Assembly (NCBI GenBank): GCA_003427395.1
Contig: BFEA01000096.1
Coordinates: 2,932,696 to 2,979,387 of the forward strand
From: Chara braunii
Taxonomy: Eukaryota > Streptophyta > Charophyceae > Charales > Characeae
Direction of reading: 5' to 3'
Length of the DNA stretch: 46,692 nt
Shown: piece after piece, positions 23,006 through 31,998 of the stretch
Numbering within the stretch: position 1 is the stretch's first letter
How the letters are laid out: every line of letters starts with the position of its first letter
Notes under the pieces: model-generated
What the model saw: only the letters and a program-made list of their open reading frames with translations
The model's database searches: none
Told to the model about the DNA's origin: nothing
Translations under genes and position numbers: made by a program

Positions 23006-25008
23006 GGGCCTCGCAACACCACACCCGACTTGGGAAAATTTTCGGGAGTGCTCCCGGAAGTGAAAACCCGCTCGGGAGTGCCTTTCGCCACACTACACTC
23101 TGGACCCGCCCGCGCTCAAATTCTGAAAATGTCATTTGCCACATATGGACACGATTAGTGTGAAGCAGTCTGGCAGAAGTCGTTTGTCTCTTCCGGCTCC
23201 ACTCCCGAATCTGGGATGAAACTCGGAGGAGCGAACGAGGTCTGGGCCTCGTTAGACACTCCTTGTGGACCCGAAATCCACAAGGAAATGATCGTTACAC
23301 CTGTCCTTGGGGACGATTCTCGAAAACAAATGTGAAAACACCACAAGGAGATTTCCTTGTGGCGTCCTTGAGGCCACAACCATTTTTTCCCAACCCCCAA
23401 GGGACCTCCCGAGGTCCCTCGAAGCACAAGGAAGCGTGAAATTCAGAGCGGCGAAGGCATGCGTCGACGCACACTTTCGGTTCGTGGGTGGTCCAGACGT
23501 GGTCCAACGAACCAGAGCACGGACATCCCTGCGTCGAAAATTTGCATGGCGCCCCAACGGCTCTAAACGGTAACCGCCGGCATGAGGCCTCCGTCCATCT
23601 ACGTGAATTGTCGGCTGGCGTCCTACGGTCTGCTGCGGCGGGCGATCTTCGACAACGGTCCGAAATTCGAATGCTTTTCCCACCCGACGCCCCTTTCGAC
23701 GACGACACTTTCATTGCAGAAGATCGTCGTTTTCTTCATTTGTCGTCACACCTCGCACGTTGAAGCACAAATCTTTCACCGATCTTTCATGTGTCCACGG
23801 GCTTGTTCGTTGGACGGTCGACCGCTGTCGTCGGTTTGTTGCCCTTTGAACGGCCCTTACATGGCCGACCTACTGCACATGTTGCCTCTGTTGCTCCTCG
23901 TCATCGTGCTGCTTCTCGTTGTTGTCTTCTTCCACGTGCCTCCTGTCCTGCGCTTCACCCACCACTGTGGCGTCGCACGAGGAAGCACTCCACAACCCAA
24001 CGCGTAGCACACCTGAACAACAGCCTCCGACGTCGCCACGTATTCGGCCCCTGGCCATCGTCCGGAGCTTGCGTCAACGTCCTCCGTCTATGCGCACACA
24101 ACTGCTCCTTTAGTCGCCCCAGCGCCCTCTCCTGCTGACATCGAAGAACGATCGTGGACACGGCCGCCGCCACGGCCTGCAGCTCAGGAGGCGTCAAAAC
24201 ATGATATCTACCCTCTGCGCCGCCCTCCATAGTCGCGACGTGGACACGGTCCTGTCTTTCCGCTGCCGTCTGTGTCGTCCTTCCGCACCCGACGAAGAAG
24301 CCGAAGACGTTCGTCGAAAGGTGGCCTGTTTTCTCTGCTTACAGTCTCGCGCACGGAAACGAGGAGCAAGGCGCAGTCGACGTGTGCAAAGGTCCACGGC
24401 GATTGACGCACCACACGATGCCCGCACACTCACAATGGCCTCGGAACGGAACCTCCGCCACCGCTCAAAGCTCCTTTCCGCAGAACGTCGTCCTCACGCT
24501 GCCAGCCACACGTCGTCGTCGTCGTTGCAGCAGTCATCCGAATTTCGAATTTCAAATGCCCACGCTCTTGGGGTTAAATTTCTTTTCGCGTCGCCCACCG
24601 TTTATCGTTTCCCACCTCGCATCGCTGGACCACGCCGCCTCCACACGGACAAAAGAAGTTTGACCAAGGACGACCGACCCCGCGGCTGCTAATTTACGTA
24701 TGAAAATGGACGCGGGGAAGCCACAAGGAAACATCCTCGGGAGAGGTCCCCAAGGATGAGTGGAACGACGCCGCAAATTCCCCTAAAAAACCACAAGGAC
24801 ATTTCCTTGTGGCTCAAGAAACTCGTACGGAGTGTCTAACGAGGCCCTCTCTCGAAAAAAAAGCTTCGCAGGCGGTGAGTTCGGGAGTGCTCTTGGGAGG
24901 CACATTCTGACAGCTCCCGAATTCAATCTGACAGCTTGAACTAGGGAGCTGGTGTGGCGATGCTGCACTCCCGAAAACAGCCAAGTCGAGAGTAGTGTGG
25001 CGAGGCCC
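23006..25008. mobile_element. Harbinger-like MITE interrupted by a nested element, TSD AAA
   Basis: The left end is GGGCCTCGCAACACCACACC and the right end, reversed, is GGGCCTCGCCACACTACTCT, giving imperfect terminal inverted repeats of about 28 bp. Both sides are flanked by AAA (23,003-23,005 and 25,009-25,011). Without the nested insert (23,244-24,847 plus one TCT) the element is about 400 bp. The internal motif TTCGGGAGTG and its complement CACTCCCGAA repeat near both ends. It has no coding capacity of its own. Confidence 0.85.
23244..24847 (-). mobile_element. Non-autonomous Harbinger, internally deleted, TSD TCT
   Basis: Its 19-bp perfect terminal repeats are GGGCCTCGTTAGACACTCC at the left and the exact reverse complement at the right. 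TCT flanks both sides. It is colinear with the 3,114-bp copy at 37,873-40,986 but lacks the transposase core: the sequence jumps at CCACGTG near 23,932-23,938. Minus-strand frames near 24,040-24,230 retain the transposase N-terminal motif CQQERALGR. It would need a transposase in trans. Confidence 0.9.
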
Positions 25009-25011
25009 AAA

Positions 25012-25870
25012 GTCCTGATGCATTCAAGATTCAAAATTTTGGCAAATGATGAGTCGTGACAGCAAGGCCCTGAGGCTCTTCCTACATGTTTGTGGGCTCC
25101 TTATTCCACGATGACAGCGATGCCCTGAGGGTCCTCCCACATGCTCGTGGGCTCCTCATTCCGCATTTCTGTTTTGCGCAGGGCTTTCCAGTTCTCTACA
25201 AACGTAACTGCGGTCAGGTGCTTCTAGGCCTTGTAGAAAGGCGATGCCCGTCCCAGAAAGTCCTTCTTTTTTCCGTTTTTTTTTTTTTTTTTTTTAATTG
25301 TAATCCGAATATCGATGTGATGATGCTCGGTCCCTTTGCTAACGACTGTCCCCGGGCCAGTGTCCCCGATTGGGGGTTCCCTGACCTGAAGGCAGTAAGG
25401 CCACCCTGGATTGAAAAGGCCACCCCATCCGGTGTCAGATCAGACACCGTGCTGGTCGTTCCGGCATGGCCCCTGTCATCCTTGTTTTAAAAATAGTTGC
25501 CTTCTCCTCATTGGGGGACAGCCNCCGGTGTCAGATCAGACACCGTGCTGGTCGTTCCGGCATGGCCCCTGTCATCCTTGTTTTAAAAATAGTTGCCTTC
25601 TCCTCATTGGGGGACAGCCGTATATTTTTCTCTCATTACCTACNNACCACTACTCCTAAGGGCTGGCGATCTNCCCTGCCATGGAACATNTNTTTCNTTC
25701 ATTACCTACCTGCCACTACTCCTAAGGGTATACAGGGGACCCCTCCAAGCANAGNTTTNTACCTCTCGTCGGTGAAGGGAGGTTACCTCTCTGTGNGGAG
25801 NGAGGTAACGNCATATTTCCCCCTTTGCCCTAGCGTTTAGGGTGCAGTGTTGGGGCAGCCGGTGGGGGCC
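25012..25870. other. Unassigned segment between MITE and U6-like tail
   Basis: No gene is visible. It holds an approximately 60-bp imperfect direct repeat (CCCTGAGG...CACATG(T/C)T(T/C)GTGGGCTCC, about 25,069-25,165), a T22-type tract near 25,276, and a hairpin CGGTGTC-AGATCA-GACACCG near 25,430. Single Ns between 25,524 and 25,811 mark poorly resolved assembly. The frames here are not believable proteins. Confidence 0.55.
25429..25619. repeat. 95-bp tandem duplication across a single N
   Basis: The block starting CCGGTGTCAGATCAGACACC and ending GGGGGACAGCC is present at 25,429-25,523 and again at 25,525-25,619, separated by one N. Copy B has it once, directly before its 180-N gap. This is more likely a gap-filling artefact than biology. 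Confidence 0.8.
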
Positions 25871-25871
25871 C

Positions 25872-25928
25872 GGCCCCTGTCATCTAGGCCGTGCTACGCG
25901 AGGATGACACGCATAAATCAGGAAATGG
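25872..25928 (+). pseudogene. U6 snRNA-derived 3' fragment with A-tail (copy A)
   Basis: GGATGACACGCATAAATC followed by a GAAATGG block matches the 3' part of plant U6 snRNA, and a short A run follows immediately. Upstream, CGGCCCCTG resembles U6 GGCCCCUG, but 17 foreign bases (TCATCTAGGCCGTGCTA) separate it from CGCGAGGATGAC. The inserted TGTCATC can pair with the U6 GATGACA. It is a retroposed, rearranged U6 fragment, not a gene. Confidence 0.75.
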
Positions 25929-26097
25929 AAAAAACCAGTTTTAGCTATGGGGAGTCCAGACTTGCCGACAGGGCCTTTATGGGCCATTTGGCGAGCAATG
26001 CAATGTTCTGCTAGCGAGGGTCTAGTAAACCTTGACCCCCTTCATCCCTTGGGAAGGAAATGGTTTCCCATGCCACTTTTGCAATGAATCCTTCCTG

Positions 26098-27325
26098 CTA
26101 GTTGCCTTCAGGTCTCTTGAATAACCTCGTCGCAGCTCGTCTTATTCTTTGATATGCCCCTTCACCCAGTAGATGGACCGCCAGTGTATACCATAAGATT
26201 GAGAAAGCCGCCGTAGATATAACCTGTGCTCGGCCCAGGAAAGACAAGTGTTTCTTGTTCTGCCATGAAAGCAACATGTTAACCACTCTTTCTTCTAGGA
26301 GCGAATCTTGGTAGGAAGAATTATCCGATAATGAAATTTGAACTCCCAAAAACTGCTCCGAAGAAATTGCTGGTACCTTTTTAAGACCCCAATTCACACG
26401 TAGGTTATATGGTTCCGGCAAGAAGTATACAGACTTATTCCAATTGATAGACTCCTCCTATAACTCGCAGTAGGTGTTTAAGTTTTTTCTCAGATTCAAT
26501 AGGTTAGAGCGGAAGTTAACGCAGGCTAGAGTTAGATCGTGCGCCAAGGCACCCCCTTTCCATTCCACTTCATCCCGTAAAGTTAAACCTTTTACCCTCC
26601 CACTATATCTCAAGTTATCAAGCAAAATTTCCATATGGATTACGAAGAGCAGCGGGGCAAGGGGGCAGCCCTGCCTCAAGGATCTTGTCAAAGAGAAGGC
26701 CCGGGAAATCTGACCGTTCACCATCACTGCCGCCATAGCGCTGGAGTACATAACTGATACCCATCTATAAAAATTTGGACCGAAGTTCATATGTTTCAGC
26801 GTAGTCATCACAAAAACCCATCCCACTGTATCATACGCTTTCTCCATATCTAGTAGAATTATTGCGACATCCCTATTCTCTTTTGCAATAATTTCTAGTG
26901 CTTGAATAGTAGCTGCAATATTATCTAAGATAGACCTGTATTTCACAAAAGCCCCTTGCTCACTTCCTATTAGAGAAGGAAGGTATCTAGCTAGTCGAAT
27001 TGCTAGAACCTTTGCCAGAAGTTTGTAAGACACATTGAGGACCGATATCGGTTTCCAGTTGCGCACATCAGTCTTTTCTCCTTTTTTGTACAACAACATT
27101 ATGATCCCTTTCATCATACCTCTAGTAAGTCGTTCACCCGTGAGGACCGCATTGTAGATTCTCAGTAGGCGGGGGCTGATTGCTTCCCAAGCGACCAGAT
27201 ATAGTTCGATTGGGAGACCATCATCGTCGGGGCACTTACCTGTGGCCATTTGTTTTGCCGCCCGATGGAGTTCTTCCGGATTTATCGGTCTGTCTAGGTC
27301 CAACTTCGTCGAGGGGAACGGTCAT
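26098..27325 (-). pseudogene. LINE reverse transcriptase (inverted segment)
   Basis: The minus strand reads in one frame across an in-frame stop at 26,458. It shows the early block INPEELHRAAKQMATGKCPD, the RT block NWKPISVLNVSYKLLAKVLA, motif A (VAIILLDMEKAYDTV), motif B (RQGCPLAPLLF), and motif C as LAHDLTLA where YADD or FADD is expected. The thumb region (FLGVQISLSD, FLGRAQVI) follows toward 26,098. The motif C change and the stop make it inactive. RT in LINEs copies the element RNA at the nicked target. Confidence 0.9.
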
Positions 27326-27335
27326 TATGTCGTGA

Positions 27336-28949
27336 TGAAGATGTTTTGGCCTGCCTACAGATACGCTCATATGTTAATAAACAGCCAAAGTCAAAATTTT
27401 GGAAGGATATTTTGCATGTTTGGAAAAAGGTGTTTCCAACGGACAGAGAAGGTCCAACTACCAGGGAAGCGGTTTTAAATCAAATTATTTTTGAAAAACC
27501 GCTCATAGTAGATAAATAGGGAAAGACTTTCTCTGCTCACGACTCTCCAGACATTTTTGGGAAATCCTGGGTAGAACGGGGCGTGGTAAGATTGAAAGAC
27601 TTGTGGGATGAGACGAAAGGGATGTGGAAACCATTGGACCAAGTAAAGCTCAGATTAGGGAGACTCGGAGATGTTAAGAACAGGTTGACAGCTGTTCAAC
27701 AGGCGATTCCATATTCATGGGTCCAGATTTTGATTAAGGAGGGTATCCCAGCAGCTGGCCTATGGGGCATTTCAAGATCCTCTCAACCACCAGTGGTATA
27801 TCACGTCACTCAGGATTTGGGAGAAGAAGGTTGGCTAGCAAGGGAACGGCAAATAGATAGTTCGATAAATTTTACCAAGGAGCTAATCCCATGACAAAAG
27901 TTAGTGCGATTGTTCGAGATTAATAGCTTAGTGGAAATAGTAGTTCAGCCTCACCTCAAAAGAATTGATGAGGCAAAGGGAACTATTTGGTCTGCTGAAT
28001 TACCAATGGGACTACTCCCACTAGCAGAAGCGGCGGTGGATACGCGTGCCCTGGGATAGTTTAGTGGACCGGAGCAGAAAAGATCAGTATGGCAAACTAC
28101 AAAGCCAAGGTGGGAGTATCAGTTCAGAGAGCAAAGGTTGCCAAATCTCCTGCAGTATCAGTAGCTAAGCGCAGAGCAGAAGGGGATCTACTGATGATTT
28201 TTGAGGATCAATTAACTTCCCTGTGGCGACAATATAAGGCGATGCCCTCCCAAAAACTTGCAAGTATTGTATGGCTCCAAACCTTTTTGGCCACAGCCTC
28301 AGCGGTTAATTTAGCAGCTAGGGGAATGCCAATCTCAACAATATGTGCTCGTTGTCGCTGGCCTTGGGAGACAAACAGGCACCTATGGCTTACATGTCCA
28401 GCTTCACGAAGAATTTGGGACCGGTGGATTGCACATTGGGAAAAACTAACGACAAAGTCCTTTGAATGGTCGGATGAATGGATAATCTCAGACACTCACA
28501 ATAAAGAGAAATCGGCAGAGCAGGAATAGTTGTACGTAGCCCAATGCTTGAGGGCAATTATTTTGAAGATAATATGGGATGATCGAAACAACATGCTGTT
28601 CAGGTCAACTGGGACTACGGATGTTCAGACAAAGATGCTGGTGACTCAGCAGACAGAATTACAATTCGAAGTGACTGCATCAGACACAAGGCTCCAGACA
28701 CTCAAAAGTCCAAGAAGTGGTTTTGGGACACTTGGGGAAAGAATTATAGTATGGTTAAACTGGACTCTAATGGTAGGTTGCTGTTTTGTCATTGGTTGTT
28801 GTCCCCTCAGGGGCATGGGGAGCGCTTTAGCTCCCCACCATAGAGCCCTGTTTAACCACTCTAGGAAGGGGTTGAGGTCAGTAAATTTTCTGAGTAAAAT
28901 ATGGTATGGGTGTTGGAGTCTTCCACTTTTTTTCATTTTGGGGAGCTGA
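27336..28949 (+). pseudogene. LINE C-terminal region with zf-RVT
   Basis: Plus-strand frames carry KQPKSKFWKDILHVWKKVFP near 27,390, a stop at about 27,517, then 27,583-27,894, and 28,089-28,529 with the zf-RVT signature ICARCRWPWETNRHLWLTCP (C-x2-C ... H-x4-C). The LRAIILKIIWDDRNNMLF tail follows after one further stop at 28,527. This cysteine-histidine domain is typical of plant L1-type ORF2 C-termini. Several stops and a frame change mark decay. Confidence 0.88.
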
Positions 28950-29067
28950 TTTCTTTTGGCCAAAGGGGACAGTGGACCCGGTTTCCTGGAGCCAATCTGG
29001 GTAATGGCCCCAATTTTTCTCGGGATTGTTGTGGGGTTTCCCGGCCCCGTCTCTTTTGACCTTGAGT

Positions 29068-29106
29068 AATAAATGCTTATGTGGTTCTCCAAAAAAAAAA
29101 AAAAAA
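29068..29106 (+). terminator. LINE polyadenylation signal and A tail
   Basis: AATAAA at 29,068-29,073 is followed 17 bases later by 16 A residues (29,091-29,106). Harbinger sequence starts immediately after. Confidence 0.85.
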
Positions 29107-30486
29107 CAGTTTCATTGCAGAAGATCGTCGTTTTCTTCATTTGTTGTCACGGCCCGCACGTTGAAGCACAGATCTTCCACCAATCTTTCTTGTGTCCACG
29201 GGCTTGTTCGTTGGACGGTCGACCGCTGTCGTCGGTTTGTTGCCCTTTGAACGACCCTTACATGGCCGACCTGCTGCACAGGCTGCCTCTGCTGGTCCTC
29301 GTCGTCATGCTGCTTCTCGTCGTTGTCTTCTTTCACGTGTGTTTCGTCGCGCTTCCATGTGCGCTTCGTCGTGCTGCTGCACGTGCTGCCTCTGCTGCTC
29401 CACGTCGTTGTCTTCTTCCACGTGCCTCCTGTCCTGCGCTTCACCCACCACCGCGGCATCGCACGAGGAATTACTCCGCAACCCAACGCGTAGCACACCC
29501 GAACAACAGCCTCCGACGTCACCACGTATTCGGCCCCATTGTCCGGAGCTTAGGTCAATGTCCTCCGTCTACGTGCACGCAACTGCTCCTTTAGTCGCCC
29601 CAGCGCCCTCTCCTGCTGACATCGAAGAACAATCGTGGACACGGCTGCCGGCACGGCCTGCAGCTCAGGAGGCGTCAACACATCACGTCTACCCTCTGCG
29701 CCGCCCTCCATAGTCGCGATGTGGACACGGTCCTGTCTTTCCGCTGCCGTCTGTGTCGTCCTTCCGCACCCGACGAAGAAGCCGAAGACGTCCGTCGAAA
29801 GGTGGCCCCTTTTCTCTGCTTACAGTCCCGCGCACGGAAACGAGGAGCAAGGCGCAGTCGACGTGTGCAAAGGTCCACGGCGATGGACGCACCACACGAT
29901 GCCCGTGCACTCGCAATGGCCTCGGGACGGAACCTCCGCCACCATTAGAGCCCCTTTCCGCAGAACGCCGTCCTCACGCTGCCAGCCACACGTCGTCGTC
30001 GTCGTCGCAGCAGTCATCCGAATTTTGAATTTCAAATGCCCACGCCCTTGGGGTTAAATTTATTTTCGCGTCGCCCGCCGTCTGCCGTTTCCCGCCTTGC
30101 ATCGCTGGACCACGCCGCCTCCACACGGACAAAAGAAGCTGGACCAAGGACGACCGACCCCGCGGCCGCTAATTTACGTATGAAAATGCCCGCGGGGAAG
30201 CCACAAGGAAACATCCTCGGGGGAGGTGCCCAAGGATGAGTGGAACGCCGCCGCAAATTCCCCTAAAAAACCACAAGGACATTTCCTTGTGGCTCAAGGA
30301 ACTCGTAAGGAGTGTCTAAAGAGGCCCTCTCTCGAAAAAAAAGCTTTGCAGGCGGTGAGTTCGGGAGTGCTCTCGGGAGGCACATTCTGACAGCTCCCGA
30401 ATTCAATCTGACAGCTTGAACTGGGGAGCTGGTGTGGCGATGCTGCACTCCCGAAAATGGCCAAGTGGGGAGTAGTGTGGCGAGGC
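29107..30486 (-). mobile_element. 5'-truncated Harbinger/MITE nest, second copy
   Basis: It begins in the middle of the Harbinger left part (CAGTTTCATTGCAG) directly after the LINE A tail and continues to the Harbinger right end at 30,327 (AAGAGGCCC, one base off). The MITE right end follows at 30,486, where two C residues of GGCGAGGCCC are missing. It carries about 90 bp more than copy A near 29,335-29,420, with three CACGTG sites. Minus-strand remnants of the transposase N-terminus remain. Confidence 0.82.
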
Positions 30487-30984
30487 AAAGTCCTGATGCA
30501 TTCAAGATTCAAAATTTTGGCGGATGACGAGCCGTGACAGCAAGGCCCTGAGGCTCTTCCTACATGTTTGTGGGCTCCTTATTCCACGTTGACAGCTACG
30601 CCCTGAGGAGGGTCCTCCCACATGCTCGTGGGCTCCTTATTCCGCGTTTCTGTTTTGCGCAGGGCTTTCCAGTTCTCTACAAACATAATTGCGGTCAGGT
30701 GCATCTAGGCCTTGTAGAAAGGCGATGCCCGTCCCGGAAAGTCCTTTTTTTTTCCGTTTTTCTGTGTTTTTCTAAAATTGTAATCCGAATATCGATGTGA
30801 TGATGCTCGGTCCCTCTGCTAACGACTGTCCCCGGGCCAGTGTCCCCGATTGGGGGTTCCCTGACCTGAAGGCAGTAAGGCCATCCCACCCGGTGTCAGA
30901 TCAGACACCGTGCTGGTCGTTCCGGCATGGCCCCTGTCATCCTTGTTTTAAAAATAGTTGCCTTCTCCTCATTGGGGGACAGCC

Positions 30985-31164
30985 NNNNNNNNNNNNNNNN
31001 NNNNNNNNNNNNNNNNNNNNNNNNNNNNNNNNNNNNNNNNNNNNNNNNNNNNNNNNNNNNNNNNNNNNNNNNNNNNNNNNNNNNNNNNNNNNNNNNNNNN
31101 NNNNNNNNNNNNNNNNNNNNNNNNNNNNNNNNNNNNNNNNNNNNNNNNNNNNNNNNNNNNNNNN
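30985..31164. other. Assembly gap, 180 N
   Basis: A run of N with no sequence. The corresponding part of copy A (about 25,620-25,810) contains scattered Ns. Confidence 1.
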
Positions 31165-31224
31165 CATATTTCCCCCTTTGCCCTAGCGTTTAGGGTGCAG
31201 TGTTGGGGCAGCCGGTGGGGGCCC

Positions 31225-31281
31225 GGCCCCTGTCATCTAGGCCGTGCTACGCGAGGATGACACGCATAAATCAAGAAATGG
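31225..31281 (+). pseudogene. U6 snRNA-derived 3' fragment with A-rich tail (copy B)
   Basis: The same composition as at 25,872-25,928: CGGCCCCTG, the 17-base insert, then GAGGATGACACGCATAAATC and AAGAAATGG. An A-rich tail follows (A8, G, A5). It is the duplicated version of the copy A fragment. Confidence 0.75.
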
Positions 31282-31344
31282 AAAAAAAAGAAAAAGGGAA
31301 AAAAGAAGCGGGCTGGCGATCTCCGATAGAAGGCCGAACACATA

Positions 31345-31508
31345 GGGCCTCGCCACACCACTCTCGAATTGTGAAAACGACAAAACTGTGGCGGGTGCAT
31401 CTGGCCATTTCTCGCGGGAAGTTCGTTCTCATTTTGCACATTTCGAGAGTGGTGTGCCCGAAAAAAAAAAAAAAAAAAAAAAAAAAAGAGTGGTGTGCCC
31501 TGATGCCC
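31345..31508. mobile_element. Small Harbinger-like MITE, TSD ATA
   Basis: The left end GGGCCTCGCCACACCACTCT continues CGA; the right end is TCGAGAGTGGTGTG followed by a diverged CCCTGATGCCC. ATA flanks both sides (31,342-31,344 and 31,509-31,511). The right inverted repeat is split by an A-tract insertion (31,460-31,500). Without that the element is about 123 bp. Confidence 0.75.
31447..31500 (+). mobile_element. A-tract-only insertion with 13-bp target duplication
   Basis: GAGTGGTGTGCCC at 31,447-31,459 is repeated exactly at 31,488-31,500. The only sequence between is one G and 27 A residues. Perfect duplication plus a pure A tail is the signature of LINE-type insertion that copied nothing but the tail of its template. 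Confidence 0.85.
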
Positions 31509-31738
31509 ATATGCCCTGAAGTTCACCAAGTACACCTCGTATGACTACGCGTTCTATTCGAAGAACACGGCAAGGTCCGTGTGAGCGACGGGCAGAACGG
31601 CAAGGTATGTGTGAGCAGGATGGCTCGCCAAGCAGTCAGTCGCCGTTCCCGCTGTCGACACTACCCTCCTGCGCCCTCCTTCCAAGCACAAGAAAGCCGA
31701 ACCGAGGCGAACCGAGCACTAAGTGCTATGATTGAGTG

Positions 31739-31745
31739 TATAAAG
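31739..31745 (+). promoter_or_regulatory. Candidate TATA box
   Basis: TATAAAG lies 254 bases upstream of the ATG at 31,999. Transcription starting about 30 bases downstream would leave a 5' UTR near 230 nt. The call rests on motif and position only. Confidence 0.45.
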
Positions 31746-31998
31746 TAGAATCGAGCCATTCAATGTTGATCAAGCATGCTCAGCACTCACGGTTCGTGGT
31801 AGTCGTGTGTTTGTGATTCGCTGGTTAGACAGACAAGACGCGAGGAGTGAGTGCGGTTGGGTTGGAGCGTAGCAGCGAGGCTTGCTTGCGTCACCGCTGC
31901 CTTCGCAAGTTTCCCGACGAGTACTGACCTCGTTCGTTCGCGCCGTTGAGTTAAGCGCCTCGAAGAGGAGGAGGGAGAGGAAGTTGAAGCCGAGGGCG

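Larger units (their letters stand above)
23708..25934. repeat. Segmental repeat, copy A (partner 29,107-31,283)
   Basis: From the TTTCATTGCAGAAG block onward this segment and 29,107-31,283 run colinearly. Both have the same nested Harbinger right part, the same MITE right end, the same downstream unassigned sequence and the same U6-derived tail. They differ by an extra 90 bp in copy B near 29,335-29,420, T-tract length near 25,270, a damaged MITE terminus in copy B, and N content. Confidence 0.85.
25935..29106 (+). mobile_element. L1-type LINE with inverted 5' part
   Basis: The 3' half (27,336-29,106, plus strand) has a zf-RVT domain, AATAAA and a 16-base A tail. The 5' half (25,935 to about 27,325) encodes RT on the minus strand. 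The arrangement, inverted 5' segment then normal 3' segment with poly(A), is what twin priming produces. Left boundary and target-site duplication are uncertain. CAGTTT occurs near both ends (25,935 region and 29,106-29,111) and may be a short duplication or chance. Confidence 0.8.
29107..31283. repeat. Segmental repeat, copy B (partner 23,708-25,934)
   Basis: Colinear with copy A from the Harbinger interior to the U6-derived tail. Both copies are interrupted at the same unresolved place: single Ns in copy A, 180 Ns in copy B. The joins beside the LINE may therefore be an assembly product. Confidence 0.85.

Noticed and set aside
24201-24692. 163-residue frame in the nested Harbinger, and the similar frames near 29,073-29,713
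   Set aside because: They run antisense to the transposase remnant, and their frames are not consistent between the copies.
25411-25840. Frames containing X residues in the segment with scattered Ns
   Set aside because: They cross unresolved bases and an artefactual 95-bp duplication.
31882-31998. N-terminal extension of the DUF4360 protein from an upstream in-frame ATG
   Set aside because: The extension is Arg/Lys-rich and would bury the signal peptide; the ATG at 31,999 fits better.
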